NCBI GenBank assembly: GCA_021797415.1
Contig: JAJZZT010000481.1
Span: forward strand, 1 to 5,419
Direction of reading: 5' to 3'
Source of the DNA: Bacillota bacterium
Lineage (GTDB): Bacteria; Bacillota; Bacilli; Alicyclobacillales; SLC66
DNA length: 5,419 nucleotides
Part shown: one piece after another, positions 1 to 4,666 of the stretch
Layout: every line of letters begins with the position of its first letter
Numbering within the stretch: the stretch's first letter is position 1
The notes under the pieces: generated by a model
The model's database searches: none
What the model saw: the letters and a program-made list of their open reading frames with translations, nothing else
What the model was told of the DNA's origin: nothing
Made by a program: the position numbers and the translations under genes

Positions 1-97
1 AGCGTACAGGTAAGGTGATAGAATTGGAAATCCGGTGGCTCACTTTTGACTCGATCACATGCCCCTCAAGTGGCTCAAATCTAGTTTATCGAATACA
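1..97. mobile_element. Probable terminal end of an IS21-family insertion sequence (partial)
   Basis: The octamer GTGGCTCA occurs twice in the same orientation, at 35-42 and 70-77, each followed by an A/T-rich stretch (CTTTTGACTCGAT and AATCTAGTTTATCGA). Closely spaced direct repeats of this GTGGCTCA type are, from memory, typical of the non-coding ends of IS21-family (istA/istB) elements. Read inward on the minus strand from position 97 the sequence begins TGTATTCGATAAAC, fitting the TG...CA tips of this family, so I place the outer boundary near 97. The first bases (AGC GTA CAG GTA AGG TGA) could be the last codons of an istB-like gene, but this is too short to prove. No transposase is visible because the element would continue beyond the left edge. 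The alternative is a chance repeat in intergenic DNA. Confidence 0.42.
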
Positions 98-117
98 TTC
101 ACCTCCCCGCAGTGCAA

Positions 118-234
118 TCAAGCACTTTCCTGATTTTTGGCCGCACATCAGACGAGCACCGCCGGAGACGTATGCGCTTTCAACAACTCCAAACGCCCCT
201 CTTCAATTCCGCTCTCTTTGGATCCTGCCTGACT
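118..234 (-). pseudogene. Possible remnant of an N-acetylmuramoyl-L-alanine amidase C-terminus
   Basis: Read on the minus strand, the frame ending at the TGA at 150-148 gives GIEEGRLELLKAHTSPAVLV (codons 210-151). This resembles the conserved C-terminal stretch of Amidase_3 enzymes, roughly RGIK-x-A-x-LYVL-x-x-T-x-MPAVLVECGF-x-(S/T)N. Just after the stop the same frame continues C-A-A-K-N-Q-E-S-A, loosely matching the family's CGF-x-TN-x-E-E-A segment but one residue short and with TGA where Glu is expected; a second TGA follows at 120-118. Upstream the frame is closed by TAA at 237-235, so no intact gene is possible. If real, it is a degraded fragment of a cell-wall hydrolase abutting the sulfatase stop. 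The match is from remembered family patterns over about 30 residues, so chance is a serious alternative. Confidence 0.28.
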
Positions 235-247
235 TTAACCGACTCGC

Positions 248-1726
248 TTAATTGTTCCAGGGATTGCGCAGATACGTCGCGAATGTATAATCAATCTCTG
301 GATCTTTATCCTCTGTATGCATCCGCCAATTCAGGATTTTCAAATGCATTTCTTCTGCTTTTTCGTGAAATGAGGGGTCGTCGGCAAGGTTGCGGAATTC
401 GTTGGGGTCCTTGATTAAATTGTAGAGTTCACAAGGTTGGTCACTGTAGTGCACATACTTCCATTCCCGGTTGCGGACCATGATGGCTTTGCATTGCTGG
501 GACTGCAGGCGCAATTGTTTCCGGCAATGGTAATATTGAAAGTCCCACTCAGCAAATACTTCTTGACGCCAGGATGTCGTTTCCCCGTTGATCAAGGGCA
601 GCAGACTCGACCCCATCACCCCGTTGGGAATGGGCAGTTCGGCGGCATCGAGACAAGTTGGCAGAATATCCACCGATTCAACAAAGTTCCGATTGACCAC
701 ACCCCCCGGGATAACACCCGGAAGGTGCAGAATCAAGGGGACATGGACAGCCTGGTCATAGAAGAGCTCTTTTTCCACCATATAGTGATCCCCGAGGTAT
801 TCACCGTGGTCCGATGTAAAGACAATCAGGGTATTCTCCATAATCCCCATCCGTTTCATCTCATTGAACAGACGGCCAAGGTGGTCATCAATTTGCGTGA
901 TCATCCCGTAGTAAACGGCGCGGATTTGACGCAACAACGTTTCATCACTGAGAAAACTCCCTCTGCGTTCTTCCCGAAACAAATTTTGCAAAGGAGGTTT
1001 CTTGTCCAACTCATTTTCTATCAACTGAGGCATCGGGACTTCACCTGGGTCATACATGCCATGGTACGGTTCCGACACACTGAAAGGTAAGTGCGGCTTC
1101 CAGTAGGATAGATGAAGCATCCAGGGCCGATCTTCCGTTTCATTCATGAAACGGACCGCCTCGTTGGTCAGGTATGCGGTATCACTATGCTCCTCCGCAA
1201 TCCTCGAAGGATAGAATGCTTCCTGAAAATCCTCCGGATAAGCTTCATGGCCTGGGATCGGCGTTAATTCTTTCGGCCAGTAACGGAATGTAATGTCCTC
1301 CTCACGATACCCGCACTTGCGGAGATAGTCCGGATAATTCGAGTAAGCGTCCTTCGACGGGAGACCGTCATAGTACGCGTAATATTCAAATCCATATGTT
1401 TCAGTGATTGGCGTGAAGTGTGTCCGTCCTATCAATGCAGAACGGTATCCCGCTTCGCGAAAATAGTCTGCAATGGTTCTCTCGCCCGCTCCAAAGGGAA
1501 CCTCGTTAAATCGAACGCGATGATTGTGTACATAACGCCCCGTATAGAGACACGCCCGTGAAGGAGCACAAACAGCCGACTGGACAAAAGTGTTTTCAAA
1601 CCGCACACCGCCGGCCGCCAGTTGATCAATATGAGGGGTTTTAACCAATGGATGTCCATTACAGCCCAAGCTGTCATATCGCAACTGGTCAACTGTAATG
1701 AACAATACATTCAGCGGCTTCGTCAC
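248..1726 (-). CDS. Cys-type sulfatase (family S1, arylsulfatase-like), cytoplasmic
   Basis: Hydrolyses a sulfate ester, probably on a sugar; the substrate cannot be read from sequence. With the GTG start at 1726 the protein is 492 residues, normal for the family. Visible motifs are N-terminal VLFITVDQLR with metal-binding Asp13, the catalytic signature C-A-P-S-R at 53-57 followed by TGR (Cys53 is the residue converted to formylglycine), GRTH at 100-103, KPHLPF at 210-215, TSDHG at 304-308 (metal ligands Asp306, His307), Lys319, and the usual C-terminal WKYV...ELYNL-x-x-DP-x-E-x-NLA block. There is no signal peptide, so it should act inside the cell on an imported sulfated compound. The GTG start is chosen because GGAGGGG lies 7 nt upstream and the conserved fold begins at once; the frame stays open further upstream only by running through the whole mutarotase gene. 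The family normally has Lys in G-K-x-H, and this protein has Arg101. It is last in the regulator-mutarotase-sulfatase operon, 115 bp after the mutarotase. It needs a maturase (anSME or FGE) not seen here. Confidence 0.95.
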   Translation of the reverse strand: MTKPLNVLFITVDQLRYDSLGCNGHPLVKTPHIDQLAAGGVRFENTFVQSAVCAPSRACLYTGRYVHNHRVRFNEVPFGAGERTIADYFREAGYRSALIGRTHFTPITETYGFEYYAYYDGLPSKDAYSNYPDYLRKCGYREEDITFRYWPKELTPIPGHEAYPEDFQEAFYPSRIAEEHSDTAYLTNEAVRFMNETEDRPWMLHLSYWKPHLPFSVSEPYHGMYDPGEVPMPQLIENELDKKPPLQNLFREERRGSFLSDETLLRQIRAVYYGMITQIDDHLGRLFNEMKRMGIMENTLIVFTSDHGEYLGDHYMVEKELFYDQAVHVPLILHLPGVIPGGVVNRNFVESVDILPTCLDAAELPIPNGVMGSSLLPLINGETTSWRQEVFAEWDFQYYHCRKQLRLQSQQCKAIMVRNREWKYVHYSDQPCELYNLIKDPNEFRNLADDPSFHEKAEEMHLKILNWRMHTEDKDPEIDYTFATYLRNPWNN

Positions 1727-1733
1727 GTATTTT

Positions 1734-1740
1734 CCCCTCC
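1734..1740 (-). promoter_or_regulatory. Ribosome binding site that decides the sulfatase start
   Basis: On the minus strand GGAGGGG is followed by 7 nt and then GTG at 1726. The nearest in-frame ATG (1747) lies upstream of this site and has no comparable purine tract before it, which favours GTG as the true start. Confidence 0.75.
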
Positions 1741-1796
1741 CAAACATCACGATCTTCTTACTGAACATTCCATTCATCTGACTAATAGGTCGTTTC

Positions 1797-1830
1797 CAAA
1801 ATTCCGATCCATGGTTGGATCGGAATTTTG
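1797..1830 (-). terminator. Perfect 15-bp hairpin between mutarotase and sulfatase genes (attenuator or weak terminator)
   Basis: CAAAATTCCGATCCA at 1797-1811 is the exact reverse complement of 1816-1830, leaving a 4-nt loop. The hairpin begins 11 bases after the mutarotase stop, as an intrinsic terminator would, and its stem ends in AAAA/TTTT. However, the T run is only four long, belongs to the stem, and is followed by GGAAAC on the minus strand, so termination should be weak. I read it as an intercistronic element that lowers sulfatase expression relative to the upstream genes or protects the upstream mRNA from 3' decay. No convincing separate promoter is seen in the 70 bases between it and the sulfatase start. 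Confidence 0.5.
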
Positions 1831-1841
1831 CAAGCCGACCA

Positions 1842-2150
1842 CTAATCCATATGAAAAACTTCCTCGAGAAACTGAAATCCAAAATTTTCATCGCGCACAA
1901 TGATATCCTCCATGAATTCTCGCCAGCGAATACTGGCCGGATCTTGATGCAATTTGCGAAATCCCTGTTCGAAATCGCCTTCCATCTCCATATAGGCAAA
2001 GAGAGTATGCCCCTGCAAGAAAATCGAGTAGTTGAACACTCCATTCGCTTTCAAAGCATCTTTCACCTCGGGCCAAATTTCTTCGTGCCTCCTCTTATAC
2101 TCCTCAGCCATACCTTCGTGAATATGGATTAAAAAAGCGCGCCTCGACAT
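1842..2150 (-). CDS. rhaM: L-rhamnose mutarotase family protein
   Basis: Interconverts the alpha and beta anomers of L-rhamnose (or a related deoxy sugar) in the cytoplasm, supplying the form used by the next catabolic enzyme. The 102-residue product matches the roughly 104 residues of E. coli RhaM and aligns throughout: RRAFLIHIHEG near the N-terminus, EEYKRRHEEIWPE with Tyr18 and His22 at the same positions as the E. coli enzyme's catalytic region, NYSIFL at 40-45, RWREFMEDI at 75-83 and the closing LQEVF-like FLEEVFHMD. E. coli has two adjacent Trp in RWWKYM; here only Trp76 remains. The start is taken as ATG 2150 because GGCGGAGG (2157-2164) is 6 nt upstream of it but touches the alternative ATG at 2156. 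It lies 14 bp after the regulator stop, so co-transcription is very likely. Related mutarotases act on fucose, so exact sugar specificity is inferred. Confidence 0.93.
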   Translation of the reverse strand: MSRRAFLIHIHEGMAEEYKRRHEEIWPEVKDALKANGVFNYSIFLQGHTLFAYMEMEGDFEQGFRKLHQDPASIRWREFMEDIIVRDENFGFQFLEEVFHMD

Positions 2151-2156
2151 GGACAT

Positions 2157-2164
2157 CCTCCGCC
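2157..2164 (-). promoter_or_regulatory. Ribosome binding site that decides the mutarotase start
   Basis: GGCGGAGG on the minus strand ends directly at an ATG (2156) and lies 6 nt before a second in-frame ATG (2150). The second spacing is the workable one, so the shorter product is preferred. The site directly abuts the regulator stop codon at 2167-2165, suggesting translational coupling. Confidence 0.7.
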
Positions 2165-3223
2165 TTATCGTTTCTTGATGCGCTCCGCAACGGATTCTCG
2201 AATCATCAAACGGGAAGACAAAAGCTCCGTCCCGAGGTCCCACCTTTCATCCACCAACCTGGACACCGCACGTTTGCCAAGTTCCAAAAATGGCTGCACC
2301 ACCGTAGACAGAGCAACTTTCAACATCGAAGCTGAGGGCGCTTCCCCCGAAGCGAAGAGAGAGAGATCCTCCGGTATCCGAATTTGCTTTTCTTGAACGA
2401 TTTCCATCAATATCAGCGCGGATGTGTAATCCGCCGCAAATATGGCTGTGCATTCCGGGTGTGTTTCCAACCATTCCCGAAACAGTTTCTTGGTCTCGTG
2501 GTGACTCTCCAGCCTTTCTACGATCCATTCACTGTGAAAAGGCGCCCCCACTTCATGTAAAGCATCGCGGCATGCAACGATTCGACGTTCATAATTCGAG
2601 AACCCATAACGGATACCCATAAGGCCGATCCGTCGATGGCCGTGTTGAATCAGGTGTTCAGTCGCGGCGCGCGTCGAACCATAAATGTCGGCATTGATTG
2701 TGGAAAAATGGGCGTCCTCAAAGTCTGAATTCAAGACAATGAATCGCTCGCCGCGGTCCCAAGCCCGTTGCAGTTGTTTAAACTGTTGGTTGGATGGCGT
2801 CACAACGATATATCCACTCAAGTCTGCCGGTTCGGCGCGGCTCGTAACCGAGTCGAGAAATTCAATCGGACGGCCCCGTTCCACGGCGATTTCCCGCATT
2901 CCTTCCATCATTTCAACAAGTGAAATGTAAACGCTAGGAAACGGGTGGCAGAGCCATACTTTGATCGGCGCAAGGGATCTGCCACTATCCTCGGAAACAT
3001 GAGAACTAGAAACAAACGTTCCCTTCCCTTTCTCGGCAACCAGCACCCCTTCAAGAATCAGCTCATTGATCGCGCGATTCAGGGTGCCCCAACTGCACTC
3101 ATACTCCGCGACCAGCGAATTGCGGCCTGGCAGCACATCGCCCTTTTTTAAATTCCCTGAAGCAATCTTGGCCCGAATGTTTCGTTTGATTTGATAATAA
3201 GCTGGCGTAAAATCGTTTTCCAC
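2165..3223 (-). CDS. AraR-like transcriptional regulator: GntR-type DNA-binding domain plus LacI-type sugar sensor
   Basis: A 352-residue regulator. Residues about 8-73 form a GntR winged helix-turn-helix (YYQIKRNIRAKI, then GNLKKGDVLPGRNSLVAEY, WGTLNRAINEL, and the wing ending GKGTFV). Residues about 86-345 form a periplasmic-binding-protein-like effector domain of LacI type, with ATEHLIQHGHRRIGLMG, TAIFAADYTSALILMEIVQEKQIRIPEDLSLFASG and the late region TVVQPFLELGKRAV. This GntR/LacI hybrid architecture is that of Bacillus AraR. Such proteins usually repress sugar genes and release DNA on binding the sugar. The first gene of an operon with a rhamnose-type mutarotase and a sulfatase, it probably senses rhamnose or a sulfated derivative. 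GTG 3223 is preferred: GGGGGA lies 6 nt upstream, while the upstream ATG at 3301 overlaps the -10 element and lies before the predicted transcription start. GTG 3244 is a possible alternative. The palindrome at 3278-3291 suggests self-regulation. Confidence 0.92.
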   Translation of the reverse strand: MENDFTPAYYQIKRNIRAKIASGNLKKGDVLPGRNSLVAEYECSWGTLNRAINELILEGVLVAEKGKGTFVSSSHVSEDSGRSLAPIKVWLCHPFPSVYISLVEMMEGMREIAVERGRPIEFLDSVTSRAEPADLSGYIVVTPSNQQFKQLQRAWDRGERFIVLNSDFEDAHFSTINADIYGSTRAATEHLIQHGHRRIGLMGIRYGFSNYERRIVACRDALHEVGAPFHSEWIVERLESHHETKKLFREWLETHPECTAIFAADYTSALILMEIVQEKQIRIPEDLSLFASGEAPSASMLKVALSTVVQPFLELGKRAVSRLVDERWDLGTELLSSRLMIRESVAERIKKR

Positions 3224-3277
3224 TTCAATTCCCCCAAGCTTCACGCGAAAGACCCGTTGTTGCACCTGATTGTCTTT

Positions 3278-3291
3278 TGTGCATATGCACA
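3278..3291. promoter_or_regulatory. Palindromic operator across the transcription start of the regulator operon
   Basis: TGTGCATATGCACA is a perfect 14-bp inverted repeat. It begins 5 bp downstream of the -10 element, so it covers the expected +1 and would block initiation when bound. With its flanks it reads TTTTGTGCATATGCACAT, similar in style to the AraR operator ATTTGTACGTACAAAT of Bacillus subtilis. The regulator encoded just downstream is the obvious ligand. It does not match the CcpA cre consensus, which needs a central CG. Confidence 0.72.
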
Positions 3292-3296
3292 TATAT

Positions 3297-3326
3297 ATCA
3301 TAGTTCAATTGATCGCGTCCCGTCAA
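3297..3326 (-). promoter_or_regulatory. Sigma-A-type promoter of the regulator-rhaM-sulfatase operon
   Basis: The -35 element TTGACG (3326-3321, 5 of 6 consensus bases) and -10 element TATGAT (3302-3297, 5 of 6) are separated by 18 bp. The predicted start near 3290 gives a leader of about 67 nt before the GTG at 3223. The 15-bp tandem repeat ends only 5 bp upstream of the -35 element. Confidence 0.75.
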
Positions 3327-3331
3327 GGGGT

Positions 3332-3445
3332 GTGATTTGTGGTGCCGTGATTTGTGCTGCCGTGATTTGTGCTGCCGTGATTTGTGCTGCCGTGATTTGT
3401 GCTGCCGTGATTTGTGCTGCCGTGATTTGTGCTGCCGTGATTTGT
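3332..3445. repeat. Tandem array of a 15-bp unit, 7 copies plus a 9-bp partial
   Basis: The unit on the plus strand is GTGATTTGTGCTGCC. Copy 1 (3332-3346) differs by one base (GGTGCC for GCTGCC). Copies 2-7 (3347-3436) are identical, and a final GTGATTTGT (3437-3445) ends the array. Perfect identity of six copies points to recent expansion by slippage, so copy number probably varies between strains. The array sits directly upstream of the -35 element. Each perfect copy contains TTTGTGC, one arm of the operator at 3278-3291. The 15-bp unit keeps both strands open and would encode (AAQIT)n on the minus strand, but no ribosome binding site precedes that frame and it runs into the promoter, so I treat it as non-coding. 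Confidence 0.95.
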
Positions 3446-3448
3446 TCC

Positions 3449-3497
3449 TTTACAACCCATTTACAGACTAATTTACCATAAATGCTGCACATTTACC
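3449..3497 (+). repeat. Four TTTAC(A/C) direct repeats at near-helical spacing
   Basis: TTTACA at 3449, TTTACA at 3460, TTTACC at 3472 and TTTACC at 3492 are all on the plus strand. Their starts are 11, 12 and 20 bp apart, so they face roughly the same side of the helix. The first three, with 5- and 6-bp spacers, resemble the TT(A/T/C)ACA boxes bound by PhoP in Bacillus. The surrounding DNA is A/T-rich, so chance cannot be excluded, and there is no further evidence of phosphate control. The rest of 3446-3534 holds only short imperfect stems and no convincing terminator for the upstream gene. Confidence 0.3.
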
Positions 3498-3534
3498 GTG
3501 CAAATTCGCAATCGAATGCGGAAGGCATCCTTTC

Positions 3535-3939
3535 CTACAACTTTGGAAAATAGACCATCCAGTGTTTGCCATAATAATTGACAGCAAGATTGATATGCTG
3601 GCGATGTCCGCCCATGATGACCGTAACCGCGACAACGGCATGCGCCGGCGACAGATAACGCATCCCCTGGACATGAGAATAGGTGACCGGATTATAGCGC
3701 ACATCCTGTTGCAGCGAGACCGTTTCCTGCTTATGGCTCATTCCTTGGACGATCGCATACGCAGCAGCCAAACGACCGTTATGGTCTTCCAAAGCGCGGG
3801 CGTATGCATCGACGGTTTTCACGGGACCCAGGGAAGAAAGGGGGTGAGAGCGGGCGGTGAGATGCAAAATCAGAAACACCGCCGCAAAAACAGTCAGCGC
3901 CACGCCCAGATGAATCCACAAGCGGCGGATTCCCCGCAT
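3535..3939 (-). CDS. Small membrane-anchored protein of unknown function, possibly NTF2-like
   Basis: I do not recognise a named family. The 134-residue product starts with a positively charged MRGIRR followed by one hydrophobic segment (about residues 8-27, WIHLGVALTVFAAVFLILHL), so it is probably anchored with its C-terminal part outside the cell. After the anchor, PVKTVDAYARALEDHNGRLA and a mixed beta-rich end closing in a YYGKHWMVYFPKL-type strand recall NTF2-like (DUF4878-type) extracytoplasmic domains, in which an N-terminal helix is followed by a curved sheet ending in a W-x-V strand. That assignment is tentative. The start is ATG 3939 because GGAGG (3947-3951) is 7 nt upstream; ATG 3942 and GTG 3945 overlap the same region, and the frame continues to an ATG at 4020 without a better site. 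It follows the interrupted secreted-protein frame by 55 bp and is probably in the same transcript. Confidence 0.72.
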   Translation of the reverse strand: MRGIRRLWIHLGVALTVFAAVFLILHLTARSHPLSSLGPVKTVDAYARALEDHNGRLAAAYAIVQGMSHKQETVSLQQDVRYNPVTYSHVQGMRYLSPAHAVVAVTVIMGGHRQHINLAVNYYGKHWMVYFPKL

Positions 3940-3994
3940 CATCACCCCTCCCCGCCCAGCAAAAATAAATGATGGCGGACAACACCGGCGCCAA

Positions 3995-4189
3995 TCAGGC
4001 CTGCCGGCCCTCCGTGTCATTGCCGTAAGAGTTCACAGTTTGGGTGTTCCCGTACGGCAGGTAAAAAGTCAGATAATAGTACCCGGCAGCTGTGCCATTA
4101 TCGTATTGACTGCCATACGCGTAAGAACCAATCCCATGCTGAATCGCCGCATTGAACGACTCGATCACCCCGTAGGTCAGCGGTGACAC
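3995..4189 (-). pseudogene. In-frame continuation of the secreted protein beyond a TAG codon
   Basis: Directly after the TAG at 4192-4190 the same frame stays open for 64 codons, from GTG at 4189 to the stop at 3995. The translation looks like a real small domain, rich in Tyr and Gly (YGVIESFNAAIQHGIG, then SYAYGSQYDNGTAAGYYYL). No Shine-Dalgarno sequence precedes GTG 4189, so independent initiation is unlikely unless coupled to termination at the abutting TAG. The natural reading is one ancestral secreted protein of about 157 residues (signal peptide, short region, Pro/Ser/Ala linker, C-terminal domain) broken by a nonsense mutation exactly at the linker-domain junction. Stop-codon readthrough or a sequencing error are alternatives. 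I do not recognise the domain. Confidence 0.55.
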
Positions 4190-4471
4190 CTATGAACTGG
4201 CGGCCGGTGCGGCTGTCGAAGCTGGGGAAGTAGAAGAAGACGGTGGAGTCGGAGCGGGAAACCCGGGCGGCAACGGCTGTGTCGGCGAAACGTAGGGAAT
4301 GCGATGGGCCGGGAGCGTCTTCCCGTCTTTCAGGGCTTTCATGATTTGTTGGATGACGGTTGTCGGCGCCGTGTGCAATGGCGTTTCCCCTGTATAGGCA
4401 TGGCTCGGCGCAGCGTAGAGAGCGCACGCCATGCCGGCCGCGACCAGTGCGGTTCCCACGTAGGCTTTCAT
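4190..4471 (-). CDS. Secreted protein with signal peptide and Pro/Ser/Ala-rich tail, ended by TAG
   Basis: The function is unknown. The 93-residue product begins with a clear type I signal peptide: MKAYVG, a hydrophobic core TALVAAGMACALYAA, and a PSHA cleavage site (AxA-like) before YTGETPL. The mature part has a short potential helix (TTVIQQIMKALKDG) and then a low-complexity tail PLPPGFPAPTPPSSSTSPAS and further Ala/Ser, a typical flexible linker that would normally lead to another domain. ATG 4471 is chosen because AAAGGTGAG lies 6 nt upstream and the signal peptide starts there; an ATG at 4519 in the same frame overlaps the promoter. It is first in a unit with the membrane-anchored gene ending at 3535. 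The TAG stop is probably secondary, since the frame carries on into a domain-like segment. Confidence 0.7.
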   Translation of the reverse strand: MKAYVGTALVAAGMACALYAAPSHAYTGETPLHTAPTTVIQQIMKALKDGKTLPAHRIPYVSPTQPLPPGFPAPTPPSSSTSPASTAAPAASS

Positions 4472-4506
4472 TTTTATCTCACCTTTACTTGTATTTTCCA
4501 TAAACA

Positions 4507-4535
4507 ATAGTAACCTCATCCACCGCTGTTGTCAA
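4507..4535 (-). promoter_or_regulatory. Sigma-A-type promoter of the secreted-protein unit
   Basis: A perfect -35 TTGACA (4535-4530), a 17-bp spacer and a -10-like TACTAT (4512-4507, 4 of 6) place the transcription start near 4500, about 29 nt before ATG 4471. The stretch from here to the ATPase stop (4536-4666) shows no gene and no strong terminator. Confidence 0.7.
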
Positions 4536-4666
4536 TGAAAAAACTTACAATTCCATAGCCCTTCCCATTCGATCCGATGAAGAGGTCCCCCTATATAGAC
4601 GCAAGACACGCGATAAGGTTACAATCCGACAAATATTTTTGGCTCTATTCCCCCGCAGATCTGGCG

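Noticed and set aside
437..1090. A 217-codon open frame on the plus strand
   Set aside because: It is antisense to the sulfatase, has no recognisable domain, and the sulfatase motifs on the other strand are unambiguous.
1727..2044. An N-terminal extension of the sulfatase by 106 codons to an ATG at 2044
   Set aside because: It would run through nearly the whole mutarotase gene in another frame, has no sulfatase-like sequence, and a strong ribosome binding site supports GTG 1726.
3278..3291. CcpA catabolite-response element (cre)
   Set aside because: The 14-bp TGT...ACA frame is similar, but the central CG and flanking A/T positions of the cre consensus are missing (centre is TA).
3332..3445. 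CRISPR array
   Set aside because: The copies are directly joined 15-bp units without spacers, and no cas genes are present.
3191..3481. A plus-strand frame encoding an (AAVIC)n repeat protein
   Set aside because: It is the reverse shadow of the same tandem repeat, antisense to the regulator start, with no start signals.
3298..3492. A minus-strand 64-codon frame encoding an (AAQIT)n pentapeptide repeat protein
   Set aside because: The 15-bp period keeps any frame open automatically. There is no ribosome binding site, and the frame overlaps the operon promoter.
3500..3534. Intrinsic terminator after the membrane-anchored protein gene
   Set aside because: Only 4-5 bp imperfect stems are present, without a following T run.
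3940..4020. A longer start at 4020 for the membrane-anchored protein
   Set aside because: The extension is Arg/Cys/Pro-rich, places charged residues before the anchor, and lacks a ribosome binding site as good as GGAGG before 3939.
4098..4427. A 109-codon minus-strand frame overlapping the secreted protein
   Set aside because: It is Arg/Ser-rich shadow translation in another frame, while the signal peptide and ribosome binding site support the 4471 start.
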